64,000 bases of DNA from Lunularia cruciata (lineage: Eukaryota; Streptophyta; Marchantiopsida; Lunulariales; Lunulariaceae), in the NCBI GenBank assembly GCA_948567375.1, contig OX419761.1, positions 31,560,501-31,624,500 of the forward strand, written 5' to 3'. Each line of letters starts with the position of its first letter. Position 1 is the first letter of the stretch. A program made the translations under genes and the position numbers. Below are positions 1 through 10,818 of the stretch, piece after piece. The notes beneath the pieces were generated by a model. It searched no databases. It saw only the letters and a program-made list of their open reading frames with translations, and was not told the DNA's origin.

Positions 1-2
1 TC

Positions 3-908
3 AAGAACTTGAAGAAGGAAGTGGGGAGTAGAGAAAGAATAATAGAGCAGAATGATATAGCAAGAGAAAGTCAAGTAGCGGAGAATGAGATCTTGAAACA
101 ACAATTTGCTAATTCTCACCTTGAGATTATTTATGCTATGGCAAGGGTAGCAAAGAAGGAGCAAGAGCTCAATAGGATGATGGAGAGTGTGGAGGAGAAG
201 AAGCAACTCTGGCAAAGGGAGTTAACGGTGAGATATAGAGAAGAAGAAAGACTGAGAGAGTTACTTCATAGTCTGGAGGAGAAGATAGTGTAGAAGGAGA
301 AGGACAAGGAAACAATGAAAGTTGAGTTCAAGGTAGAACTAGCAATGTACAGGGAAGATTGGCTCGCACATTGGGAACGTGAGAGAAGAATGAGGCTTGA
401 GCCATTGAAGGAAATTGTGACAAAGATGAACGCAATGTTGAGTATAGAAGCCAGCGTGCAAATAGAAGAAATAAGATGGCATGAGTTGAAGTTGTTGGTG
501 CAAGAGACAAGGAGGAGAAATGCAAAGGATAAAGATTTGAGTGCCTTGCTGATTAGTCTTAGAACTTGTATAGATAAGAAGATATTAGAAGTAGAAGATA
601 ATATCACGATTAGATTAGATTTAGTGAAGCTGGAGATAGATAAACTTTGGAAGGATGTGAGAGCAAAACCCAAAGTAGATGACCTAGGAGTGCAGATATC
701 TTCAGAATTACCATCGGAAGCATTAGAGAAGAGTGGGTTGGGAGATAAGGAGTTAGATGGATTACCCACTAGTGTAATTGTAGATCAGAATGAAGAATTA
801 GTAGAATTAGTGGAGGAATTAGTAGTTTTGAAACCTGAGGACAGAGTAGTAAGTGAAGTTACTTTGAGATTGGAAGCCAAGGAAGAAGTAGACATCAGAT
901 TAGAGTAG
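3..908 (+). pseudogene. Coiled-coil ORF, broken by one TAG, runs off left edge
   Basis: The frame is open from the first bases of the window, so the start lies upstream. It reads to a TAG at 291-293, continues in the same frame, and ends at 906-908. Both halves are rich in Glu, Lys, Arg and Leu with heptad-like spacing, typical of a long coiled coil; the last 60 residues turn acidic. The TAG is one C-to-T change from CAG (Gln), a fitting residue here, so I read it as a decay mutation in a repeat-type gene. I do not recognise the family. Similar coiled-coil wording with more TAG stops recurs at 2,230-3,016, which favours a transposon-derived protein over a host gene. Confidence 0.45.
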
Positions 909-1704
909 TAACAGTTTTGAGATTTGAAGAGGCAAATATGAAGAGGTGTATTGTTAGTTTGGATCTGCATGTAGGAAGAGTTGTTAGGGAACAGTATTTT
1001 GGTTATTAATTGTCGTTTGCTTCACTATTTAAGAGTGGCATTTGTAGTAAAATGTTATTTAGTGCTCATTATTTCTAAGAATAGATAGAGCAAAGTGTTG
1101 TGAAGCAATGCTTGTTGTTTGAGCTTAAGTCCAAGTATCAATTTTATGTCTATGTTTGTGAGTGTGTAGAGAAATTTGAAGTGCAAATCAGTGTGCTTGT
1201 TGGATGTTGGATTCTATAGCCTTGATCTTCATTCTGTGTGTTTGATCTTGAGTGAAGTGCAATCTAAGCAATGCTTTTGACAGATCTGAGAGGAATTGTA
1301 GTGTTGGTAGTATTTTGCATTTGTGAGTGCAGCGTAGTGTTGATGTGAAGCAATTTTGATCAAGGAAGTTGTGCCTTCAATGGAGAGGTAGAACACAATT
1401 CTGAGGCAAAGTCATTTTGCAATGAAGTGCCATTTTTGGGAGAGCCTGAATCATCACAATCAAGATTGTTTGGAAAGATTTGATGGAGTTGTGATTAAGG
1501 AGTGTTAATTTGTGACAAGACTATGAGTCAGTGCTTGTTACTCTCTCTTGGGTAAGGTTTCTACCTGAGAGACTAAAGATGCAACCAAGAAGAACTGAAG
1601 TTGTTACTTTGCTTCATATTTGACCAATTCTGACTTGTATCTCTGCGGGTATGAACTTTACTTACCTGATTACCACAAAAGTGATATTTTCCGGGTTGTC
1701 ACAG
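909..1704. other. No gene seen
   Basis: T- and G-rich sequence with stops in all frames. It follows the coiled-coil ORF and may be its 3' region. Nothing else is supported. Confidence 0.5.
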
Positions 1705-1845
1705 ATGTATTTGAGTGATAGAGAGGAGGAGATTATACACAATGAAGAGGATGATGATCATGAAGATGCAGAGAATGACAATGAGGACGAGGATACAAGT
1801 GTTGATGATTGGTAGGATGAGGAAGAGGATGAGGATAGTGAGTGA
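1705..1845 (+). pseudogene. Acidic tail fragment with internal TAG
   Basis: From an ATG at 1,705 the frame encodes about 46 residues, mostly Asp and Glu, interrupted by TAG at 1,813-1,815 and ending with TGA at 1,843-1,845. The ATG directly follows an acag trinucleotide context that could be a splice acceptor, so this may be the last exon of a decayed protein with an acidic C-terminus. Family unknown. Confidence 0.3.
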
Positions 1846-2229
1846 ATGATTAGTTTCAATTTTGGCATTGATTTTTGTATATTTTCATTGTTTGAAAACA
1901 TACAAATATCTAAAATATCTATTGTATAGACCATTACCAAATTTAATAAATATGTTAATTTAACATGCATTAATTAATGAACTTGTGTATCTTTATGCAA
2001 GAGTGAGTTTTACTTGATGGATGACTAAATTTACCACTTGTGAATAGATGTTCAACTGATTTGTGTCGAGACATATGCCTTACTAGTAGTGAGGTTGCCG
2101 TCTTCATCCTTTGAGAAAGCTCTATCTCCATCTTCTCCCCCTTCTCCCCTCTCTCCACATGTGGAGGGTGGCACCTCACCCCACTTCTATCATAGTACTT
2201 TCACCCTCTTCTTGTTCTATTGACATCAC
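1846..2229. other. No gene seen
   Basis: AT-rich then CT-rich stretch. Short ORFs on both strands look random. Confidence 0.4.
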
Positions 2230-3016
2230 TTGTGTTCTAGATGATTGTGTTCAAGCCGCTGAGGAGGGAGAGAGACTTCTGGTTGGTGTGAGCATAGATT
2301 AGAGAGAGTAGAGGAGCAAGAGAGATTACTACTTTAGAGTGAGAGAAGCATAGTGTAGAGGAGCACAAGAGGCAAGTGGAGAGTATAGAGGAGATTAGTG
2401 CTTGAGTACGAGAGGAGATTGGAGACCCTAAAGGAGCATGGTAGATTGTTAGTAGAGATGGAGAGAGAATAGAGATTAGCTGACTTGGACATGGACATAT
2501 TAGGTGCCGCTGCCATGGCTGAGGGTTATAGGGTTACAAAATCAGGCACGAGAGTTAGCATTTGCTATGGAGAGGTGTGATAGTGCACATGTTTAGGTAG
2601 AGGAGAGTGAGAGTAGTCTAGCTCAAGTGAGGGCTTTTGTGGCTTATCTTGGACCTAGACTATGTACTATTGCTTGCCAGACCCATACCCAACATGAGAT
2701 GCAGACCCAGACTGATGCTACCCATGTGTTACCATGCATTGTTTTGACTCAAGAGATCTAGACTTTTGCATCATTGGGCAATGTGGAGACTCAAGGGACT
2801 CAAACTGAGTTTAGAGAGAGGCTTTGTCTATTGGGGGAGTATATTCCATGTATTCTCTTCCTTGGCTTCCTATGGAAGAAGATTATTGTTGTGGATGTTA
2901 CTTGTTTGGCATCATATTGGGTTCATGGAAGCTCTAGTTTTTGTGCATGGGAGACTATAACTACTAGGCATGGTTGGTGCCTACTACAAGCCCTCAAAAA
3001 CAGTCAGGGATTGTAG
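2230..3016 (+). pseudogene. Decayed coiled-coil fragment
   Basis: One frame reads Glu/Arg/Leu-rich coiled-coil sequence with repeated TAG stops, then an open stretch of about 80 codons from 2,774 to a TAG at 3,014-3,016. The stops are nearly all TAG, as expected when CAG or TGG codons lose a C or G by cytosine deamination. Composition resembles the ORF at the left edge of the window. No domain recognised. Confidence 0.35.
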
Positions 3017-3083
3017 GGTGGGTTGCACGCCCTAGGGTTTGCCATTTCATTCAGTTTTGTTTGTTACGCTTTGAGGTTATCTT

Positions 3084-3629
3084 GTGGATAGATCTTACTC
3101 CCGAGTGGAGTGGTTGCTTTGGAGCATGTGGCAGTGGTCAGAACTCCTAGAGGGATTTCACACTAGGTCTCACCTCATGGCATGTTTGTGTTCTGCAGAT
3201 GGCCAGCGAGATGATGAGTTTAGAGGACTTAGAGTTAGATCATATGAGCATCTTACTTCATTAGGTTTACCACTTTGTGATCTTCTTATCTTGGACTGTT
3301 TTTCACTCTCTTATAATAGTAACCATCCAAATGGTGCTATCCATCCTGCCCACTTTCATCCTTATAGGGTAGAGAGAACTTCATACACTTGCTCATTCAG
3401 CCCATTGATGAGTGCTTTGGATAGATTTGTCCATGATGATAGACCTACTATTATTTGGGCAGAAGAAGAGTGGACATCAGGTAGACTGAGTTCTTATAGT
3501 AGTGACCCATATTCACTTCTTGCTACCGATATTAAGATAAGATGCTCATATGCTCAAAGATGTCACTCTCTTTCATCTTTGGTGTTCATTGAGTCCATTT
3601 TGGATTTAGCATCATGTATACGGGCGTAG
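3084..3629 (+). CDS. Unrecognised 181-codon ORF
   Basis: An uninterrupted frame of 181 codons in a region where other frames are full of stops. The product is mixed, with Trp-rich and Ser/Tyr/His-rich parts and no membrane segment or repeat. No ATG with a good context starts it (the first codon of the open stretch is TTG), so it may be an exon or the surviving part of a longer repeat-encoded protein that follows the coiled-coil fragment just upstream. I cannot name a family. Confidence 0.3.
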   Translation: MDRSYSRVEWLLWSMWQWSELLEGFHTRSHLMACLCSADGQRDDEFRGLRVRSYEHLTSLGLPLCDLLILDCFSLSYNSNHPNGAIHPAHFHPYRVERTSYTCSFSPLMSALDRFVHDDRPTIIWAEEEWTSGRLSSYSSDPYSLLATDIKIRCSYAQRCHSLSSLVFIESILDLASCIRA

Positions 3630-3888
3630 ACTTGAAGATGCATTAGCATGACTTCTATAGCATGGTTCACCTCCCTCTTCTTCACCTCCTTCTCCTTTAG
3701 CATAGATACATGCTTTAGTCACTCCCTTTTATACACATCTTCTGTACATTTATACATATCTTATGTATCATATTCTCTCTCACAAATTTTATCACATTTT
3801 CTCTAAATCTCCTTGTCAAACTCTTGTGGATCATTATTGTGTTACGTGTCACTTCTTTTTTTTGATTGGGCATCAGCTAGTGTCTACA

Positions 3889-4090
3889 AGTGCCAACCCT
3901 ACTATTCAAGTGCCATCATGAAGCTCTGAGTGCCATCCTAGTAACACGTGCCATTGACCTTGGCTAGACGCGGCATCGGGCGGCATCCCCCAACACTAAG
4001 CGGCATTCCATTTTAATGGGCAGGAACATGCACTATTGGGCGGTACCAGGTGGCAACAAGCAACATTGGGTGGCACTAGGCCTCTAGGTC
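3889..4090. repeat. Irregular GGCAT/TGCCA motif cluster
   Basis: About 200 bp, clearly GC-richer than its flanks, made of irregular variants of TGCCAT, CGGCAT and GGTGGCA separated by 5-20 bp. The spacing is too uneven for a microsatellite. It sits between two decayed repeat-type genes; the remainder of 3,630-4,389 shows nothing recognisable. Confidence 0.45.
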
Positions 4091-4389
4091 AAGCTTTGAC
4101 AAGCGCCTATGAACTGCAACAAGCGTTGTCTTTTTAGAAAAACTCATTCATGTTTCATTCCCCAAAACGTGGTTTACATTTTGAACCATAATATTTTTTG
4201 AGAAAACTCATGTTTATTATACAGGTTACATTGTGACATGTTACTCGATATGACTAGAATATGATGAATTTGGAGTAGTTTTTTTCCATCCAAAGTACAT
4301 AGATGATCTTCATGTGGCAATTGAGTTAACACTTTGAAATACATGCTTATTTCCTTAGGAGATTTTCCTACTCGAGGAGACTCAATTTG

Positions 4390-4917
4390 ATTTCATGAGT
4401 GTGCTTTGACTCTAAACTCTTCTCCTTGAATCGGTGTTTTTCTGCCCTAGCTTTTCCTTTGTTGGCACTCAATTCCTTCTCAATTTTAACTTTGAATTTC
4501 AACTTTGTCTCTAATCTAACGCATTTAGCTTCCATTTTTAGAAGAGTTTTCTCTCTTTTTCTTCATGTTGGTGGATTCTAGTTCAACTAGTTATATCCTC
4601 TCTTGTGATTCTATAGTATTTGCCTTCAAAATGGTGATTTTGCTTAATCATGAGATAATGACATACTAGGAGACATCCTCATTACCTTACTTGCTGAAAT
4701 TCCACCTTTTCTCTTCTTGGGATCTCGTTCTCCTTCTTGATCCAAGAAAGTGCACTCAGACCCATCCCCTTTGTAGAAGTTAGTGGAGGTGGTGTAACAA
4801 AAGGTGAGTCCTCTACATGCACCACAAATAGTGACTCCTCCTCGGGTGGTCAGATTCCATTATCTGTGTAAACACTATGTAAATTTTCCACCCTTGGGTG
4901 TTTGGGACAAATTGGGG
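4390..4917 (-). pseudogene. Decayed C-terminal part of the trihelix-like gene
   Basis: Beyond the stop of the 254-aa ORF, the minus strand still shows coding remnants in shifted frames: a basic PKKRKGG motif at about 4,700-4,725, which resembles a nuclear localisation signal, then a Lys/Glu-rich coiled coil at about 4,400-4,560 broken by several stops. Trihelix/Myb-SANT-like proteins often end in such a coiled coil. I infer that the gene was originally longer and that its second half is dead. Confidence 0.4.
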
Positions 4918-5682
4918 CTATGACTTAGGGAGCACTACCTCTAGGGAAGATGAGAATTGAGAGCACTCCAGTGCACCTTCATGGACCTCTTCTAGGCCAA
5001 CCACTCTCAGATTGGGATTGAAATCTCCCAAACTTACCATAGCGGGTGGACTAATGATTGCTCTGTTCTCGAACATGGCTTCTATTATAGCAAAATGCGG
5101 GAAAATTCCATTCAATTTATCTTCTATAGTTCTCCACCCTTTTCCATATTCCTTCTCGGTGAGACCCTCTCCCGTAGCCTTTGTCTTCAGTTCCCTAGTT
5201 TCTTTGTACTGTTTCATGTACCGCAACCATTTCTTGTAAAGCCTATCACCTGTCATAGAACTAGGAAATCCTTCCCCATCTCGTATCAAAAATGTAGCCA
5301 TGAAACTAAAAGGGGTGGATTTCTGAATAGGCTTTTTGCAATTCCCACCATGACTTTGTGCAAAATGCTCAGGATCTTCCAAATAATCTAGTATTTGGCC
5401 ATAATGGTGAGTCACCATGCGGAATCTCTCATCCTCTTTAGCTTTGCAAGGCACGAAAGAAGCCATCTTCAATAATTCTCTAAATTTCCCTAATGATGGT
5501 TCAGGTTGCAAATCCAAACTTGAGTCTATAAATCTTGGATTTGCATCCAAAAGTGAGCCTCCTCCACTACAACAAGGTACCTGATCTCCCATTGCTATAT
5601 TATCACCGCCTTTTTGGAGTAAAATCTCTCGACCCGCAATCAATTTCTTGGTTGCCGCAGGGCGGCACAGATCATTTTCCAT
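4918..5682 (-). CDS. Trihelix/Myb-SANT-like protein, repeat-associated
   Basis: A 254-codon open frame from ATG at 5,680-5,682. The N-terminal third is a variable linker. Residues about 85-225 form the conserved-looking part: an YLEDPEHF block, then MTGDRLYKKWLRYMK, a TGEGLTEKE turn, a KLNGIFPHF helix and an ISPP end. This order (helix, GLTE turn, PHF helix, charged helix) is what I know from Myb/SANT-like DNA-binding domains multiplied with transposons in plants; this rests on memory, not a search. A second ruined copy at 32,486-34,110 keeps the same blocks in the same order, so the gene belongs to a dispersed family. The ORF is probably truncated: downstream remnants suggest a lost C-terminal half. 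Confidence 0.5.
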   Translation of the reverse strand: MENDLCRPAATKKLIAGREILLQKGGDNIAMGDQVPCCSGGGSLLDANPRFIDSSLDLQPEPSLGKFRELLKMASFVPCKAKEDERFRMVTHHYGQILDYLEDPEHFAQSHGGNCKKPIQKSTPFSFMATFLIRDGEGFPSSMTGDRLYKKWLRYMKQYKETRELKTKATGEGLTEKEYGKGWRTIEDKLNGIFPHFAIIEAMFENRAIISPPAMVSLGDFNPNLRVVGLEEVHEGALECSQFSSSLEVVLPKS

Positions 5683-6124
5683 TACTCTTTATCCAATGTC
5701 GCACAAATCTATAGAAATGAACAACCACACCAATGCTAATTACAAAACTGCTGTTTAGTCAACTGACAAAAAGAGCATTTGCATTCTCTGATGCTGAATT
5801 TGAGTTGAGATTTCGATTAGTTGAGAGTGCAATTTTGGATTCGCAAACAAATTTAAAATATCTCATTCCAAAACCCACCCACCCGACCACGTGACTATCC
5901 TCTTATTAAACCATTCCAGCTCCTCTTCGTACAATCATTTATTTCATTACTGCCTTCCTAACCATCCGTATCGTTATGCCTAAATTTTATACACGAATGC
6001 ACATGGGCTTGCATACCCCGTACCACACATTTCGGTGCGTTCATTTATTAACATCTACTCATGTTACAGAGTTCACTAAAAATAGTTACTATGTTCATTA
6101 TTTATCTGTAGATATCCGTCAAAG
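5683..6124. other. No gene seen
   Basis: Upstream region of the minus-strand trihelix-like ORF. No clear TATA box or coding sequence. Confidence 0.4.
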
Positions 6125-6350
6125 CTATAACTGAAACACCCTAATGATATCACCGAACATTGGAGCACCAGAAGCAGATGTATTGGTGCCCGCCAGCAGT
6201 TGCAACTGTCACTGCTGTTTAATTTCCTGGGATAAAATTGTCATGCAAATAGAAAGTGAACGGTATCCTCGGCCTTGCCTCAGCAAGTCTACAACTACAT
6301 GCTGTTACAGTGATCACTATAATAATTGAGCAAATTGTGTATCTCTCCAT
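6125..6350 (-). pseudogene. Dirigent protein gene, 5' fragment with stop and frameshift
   Basis: From ATG at 6,348-6,350 the minus strand encodes a typical secretion signal (MERYT, a hydrophobic Ile/Val core, small residues ending near AEA) followed by PFTFYLHDN, the hallmark start of dirigent proteins, which guide phenoxy-radical coupling in the apoplast during lignan or lignin-like synthesis. A TAA at 6,219-6,221 then interrupts. Reading past it gives TAVTVATAG; after a one-base frame change near 6,195 the frame reads GTNTSASGAPMFGDII, the next dirigent block, and ends at TAG 6,125-6,127. The rest of the barrel is absent downstream. I read this as a truncated, inactivated dirigent copy. Confidence 0.65.
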
Positions 6351-8016
6351 AGTGGAAACTTTTGTCTTGAGTTGCACTTCCAAGTGACTAAGGCAGTAAA
6401 AGCAACTGAACTCCCGACTGGAAGGTCCACGCGGAGGGAGGAAATTTATATCTCTGTAAAACTGATCGGCTGTTGAACTCGAGCACACAAGACGCAACGG
6501 AAGACGAAACTGCAAAGCACATGCAGTTGAAGAGGACAGATTTTCTAGAATCTAAATCGGCCACGTTGACTTTTTATTAAGTATCTTAAAAACTTGCCCT
6601 TCTGGTTTTAAGTTACTTGCATGGAGATCCACCATAGAGGACTTGTAAGTCAAGATCGTTGGAGTAATTTTGAGATCTACTAGCAGCTTTCCGGATGATA
6701 CTGAAAGTCACTACTCACTGCCAATAACCTAGACGTGATAGACAACTCAACGACTATTTTTTGGAATTGTCGAAAGGTTGCAAACATCTAACGTTGTATT
6801 AAGTTTACGGGTAATCCCAAAAGGACCTCTCTTAAACAACTTGAATTCGACCATGGGCAAGACATGTTTCCTTCGAGAGCAACTGGTGCACTTAAGGCTC
6901 ACAGTCTTCGTATCTCGGTTCTCTGGAGCAGGTTGCGGCTTTAAGAGGAAGAAAGTCCAATTTCGCTGACAATGACATTGATCGCGACGACTGTGCACGA
7001 ATTGATTGTGTGACTGATAGAATGCACCACGTCCGCTGTAGTGCTTCTTCCAGTGGCATCTCGATTCTTACTTGTAGGTAGAAAACATACACAACCTCTT
7101 GGGAATTAAAACTACTCACATGTGCACGGTGCTATGATGAAAGTTGAAAGTGGTACACGTAACGCAACGTCTATGAGAGAAGTTGACTTACTAAAGTAAA
7201 TTGTCGATGAAGGTAATACCACTTTTCATGCGAAGCTCTCTAAATTTCTGGAAACGGATTCGAGGAACATCTTGATCTTCAGCCTTTACCAATGTGACCA
7301 GTAGGTCAACTCATCCACTTGCCTTTAATCTAATATTGGAGAAATACTTTTGAGTAATGGGATAGTCTCCTCGGTTGCGTACGAAGAATGGGAGTCCACA
7401 TTAACAAAAAATATATTCCACCTTCAGATTGTTGGACACATGATACTGATGATGGCTAGAGTTGGTATTGAGCATGATAGACAAGGCTCCCTTTTTTCCC
7501 AAATCTTCAATACTGATAATGCACAATTCAGGTAGTCAGTCAAGTTCTGACCTAAAATATTGAACACTCCTTTATTTATCAATTCCTTGTTCCAAAGCTC
7601 TAAGCTGTACACAGGAACACGGCTTTCCAAGCTCGGGCAATAAAACGGAGTTTACAAGCAGTAGCGATCTTTGATCAGGCGCGGCATCCTGCCATGAGCC
7701 TTGGCGAGAATCCCCTTGGCAAACTAAGGGAGGTAGATAATCAAGGCCCGAGGTGGGCAGTTCAGCATATATTCCTTTATGAGACCATGTATCTTAGCCT
7801 GGCAACAAATTTACACTCCCGTTAGTAAAACAAGCATTAGAGCACACTCTCGTAAGGAAACTGAAGGAAAAGCTATCACATTTAGGACTACAGACCTTGA
7901 CAGAAAACACTTCAAATGCACAAAAAGTGTGCTCACCGTAATATGGAAGCAGTTGATGGTATGATATGTTGGAGATTTCTATGCAGCATCGAATGTTATT
8001 GCGGATGCCTCCCTTG
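6351..8016. other. Island sequence without a recognised gene
   Basis: GC content is closer to that of the genes than of the repeats. Includes the former dirigent promoter and the 3' flank of GPN2. On the minus strand, 6,890-7,060 and 7,195-7,290 can be read as coding-looking segments, but no phase-consistent splice sites or known motifs link them. Confidence 0.3.
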
Positions 8017-10818
8017 TTAGTTAGGAGCGCGCTGATGGGATCCAAGATCACCATCGGCCTTCATGTATTTCTCTTGCACCGCAGCTGTTGTGAGCTCGTG
8101 TTAAGGATTCCAACCATTGAAGTTGTCACCGAACTTAATGGCCCCAACATCTTAACAGAAAATTCAACTTATATTGTGCCTATCATTTCCATCAAGAGGG
8201 CCAGACTTGTCTAAGGAACCCAAACCTGCACATCAGTAGTAAATTCGGAGCATGGACTGACCAGCACCTAAAATAGACCAACTAATGCAGTGAATATTAC
8301 ATAATATACACGAAAGTACAAGCCTCTCCTATAATCACCCTCAGTAAAGAGTATTAGACTAAAGGATATCTGTAGTAATCCCAGTTCAGGGGCCCTGCGG
8401 CTATTTTCATATAAGCGCTGATGTTGTCTTCAATCCCAGCGAAGACATACCCGTTGCTTTTGTCAATCAGCTTCACGAGATCCATAACACTTTCTTTGTC
8501 CTGTCATTCAGGTAGATATAAAACTTGAATTTCGACTAAACTCCGAAAACTGTTTCCTTAGTGCTTCTTGTTCACGTGTAGATCGAACTTGAGCTCATTT
8601 CAAGGCAAGGTGAATCAGCGAATATTCTTGAGGAAGACGAGGTCAGTCCTGGAACCTGAATATTTAGAGTGGTAAAGTTCACGAGACTGAAGTCCTCTAT
8701 AACTCCGCACAAGTTTCTTGTGAGCTTTCTGTCAACCATTCTCACATGCGTACGGGTGAGATTGTAAGTTCCAAAGGAGACCGACCAAGCAGCAAGACTT
8801 GTGTAGAATCTCTAGAGTTCTGTCCAAACCTTGGACATGAAATCAAACCAGTCATCACCTTTAGCGCCAAAAGACAATCTTGAGATATTGAGAATTCAAA
8901 GATGAAGGCTATGCACCTGTATTTTACCGAGCGAGGATCTTCACTGAGATGATACTGAAGATATTGTAGGTCTTGCACGTCGGTGTAAAAGTCTAGATTG
9001 AACGCTGCAATTCACGAGAAGTTCTGAATACGCTAGGGATTTTACAGCATAGATGTGCAGTTTTACCTATTGGAAGACGTAAGCTTGGTATATTAGGAAG
9101 CTCTATATATTAACTGCTACAATCTTTTCTTGTAACACTCCTGCAAGCTCAGCAGAAATGATGCATCTAAGCATGCAAGCAAAGATCAACATCCATGAAG
9201 CAGACGAGAGCCATTTCCTAGAAGAATATTACCAAGTGGTCCATAGCTCTCAATTAGGTCGATCTTTGACAAGACATTAATGTGGGGAAGCTCCAGATGT
9301 AGCATCGCTGATAGTGATAAGAGCAATGCCCCAACATACTTTCCCGGATCACTGCAAAGATGGGCATCAACTAAATGCACAGCTGTGAGCTGCAATAAGA
9401 TAAAGGGGCATCAGTACAACCAAAACAGCATATTCTACGCTACCAAATCTTCATACTTATGCCTCGTAAGAACAGATAGATCATATCAATACTGTTTAAG
9501 GAACAAACAAACACGACTTCAAACTTCACTTCAAGTTTTATTGGTCACACAATCAAGTCATTGCTGCTCATATCGATGAGTGTGGTACAACTACGAGGTA
9601 TTAGATCCATTGAAGATGATCCTAAACGGTGTTTTGATTGTTCCCTTGGATGCAAACCTACCCGGTAGTCCCACTTCGTGACCATCTCTGTGATCACATT
9701 CTTTGCATTTGCGTGTAATGTGAAAAGCTCCACCTGGCCGGGAAAATCAAACAGCAGATAATGATCTGCAAGGAAATAAAACTGCAAATTAAAGAACGAC
9801 ATCAATGATAGGCGACTCGGATCGTGCAGTGGACGAAGGAAACAAGTCAATTGAAAACTACAGGCATACGGAAAACTGCCATGCACCATGCAGTGACGAC
9901 AACTTACCCTTGGCAAGAGGTTCTAGTTTAGCCTTTAACCAATCAATGTTCTTCTCCAAGTAGTCCATGCAGTAAACTAAACCTGCGGCAGTCCATCCAA
10001 AGCAAGAACATGTCAATACGTTTTGTGTACCGCTCCTCCGGGGGGGAACTACGTGTTAGCAACTTATGCTCAATAACGAGAAACATTCTCGGAGAACACC
10101 TGAACCACCTACTAAAAACCTGTATACTCTCTCAAATCATTGCAGTACAAAAGTTGCGTAACTATATCTGCATTGAAGAATACCCATTTCCCGCCGGAAA
10201 ATCTCTTCAACTGGTTACATACATAGCTGTTCACCTAAACAAGGTGCGCGTTCTGGCACATATTGAGACAGAGAGTAGAAGCAGACCTCCATTAGGACCT
10301 AAGTCATGCTCCGCCATCACATCTTCCAGCTTAATTAGCTCTTCGATATTGACTGCGCACTCATAACTGTTTTCTTGTCAAGGGCGATTTCATGTGCTAA
10401 CTCTGCTATCTCATCTCCCCACAACTTTCAGGAAATGAAAAAAATTACTTTCCTCCTAGATGCTGAGTACTGCAGTCGTCCCTAAGTTCTAAACTTGAAT
10501 CATCGTACTCTTCCAGGGTTTCTCAGGATACGGTAGAGTGTCATTTGCAGGATCAAGATTAATGACAGCAGTTTTCCTGCACTCAAAGGCAAACCACACA
10601 TTTCTCAGTCATCATCAAAAACCCTACAGAAACTCAAAATTGCCCAACCCCGTCCGCACACCCTTAACTGTGAAATTTAGTAAGCGACTTTCAAAGGGAA
10701 TTCTAAGAATTTCCTTCCGAACAGACCTGCCAATGAGCTCGAAGAAGTGAGACAGTCCATGACAGTAGGTCGTCTTCCCAGATCCTGGTGGGCCGATTAC
10801 GATCTGACCGAACGGCAT
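8017..10818 (-). CDS. GPN2: GPN-loop GTPase 2 (QQT1/GPN2), 10 exons, 305 aa
   Basis: Exons in transcript order: 10818-10727, 10576-10532, 10366-10287, 9982-9908, 9765-9662, 9389-9233, 9004-8917, 8728-8656, 8500-8370, 8089-8017. All phases agree and total 918 nt. The product has the P-loop GPPGSGKTT at residues 9-17, the diagnostic Gly-Pro-Asn loop at 69-71, the G3 motif DFPGQ at 104-108 and a SKID base-recognition motif at 173-176. GPN2 proteins are small dimeric GTPases that with GPN1 and GPN3 help assemble and import RNA polymerase II; Arabidopsis QQT1 is needed in early embryo divisions. Length fits the family (about 300 aa). The start is the only ATG giving the family's N-terminus. Introns 2 and 9 look U12-type; the others are ordinary GT-AG. 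Confidence 0.96.
8090..8369 (-). other. U12-type AT-AC intron (GPN2 intron 9)
   Basis: The exon ends TAC TAC AG and the intron begins ATATCCTTT, the exact 5' consensus of minor-spliceosome AT-AC introns. Near the 3' end is TCCTTAAC, matching the U12 branch site, with the branch adenosine about 11 nt before a terminal AC. Joining the exons restores a YYR-x-AAVQEKYM segment, which matches the C-terminus I know of plant GPN2. Without this splice the frame would stop 16 nt inside the intron. Confidence 0.9.
10367..10531 (-). other. Probable U12-type GT-AG intron (GPN2 intron 2)
   Basis: The donor GTATCCTGA matches the first seven positions of the U12 GT-type site, and CCTTGAC, a good U12 branch motif, lies with its adenosine about 11 nt from the terminal AG. 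There is no pyrimidine tract between branch site and AG, again as in minor introns. Confidence 0.7.

Noticed and set aside
266-769. 167-codon minus-strand ORF
   Set aside because: Antisense shadow of the coiled-coil frame; a Ser/Leu-rich product is expected opposite Glu/Lys codons.
8354-8369. TAA at 8,354-8,356 as the end of GPN2
   Set aside because: It lies 13-16 nt inside a U12-type intron; the exon at 8,017-8,089 restores the family's C-terminus in phase.
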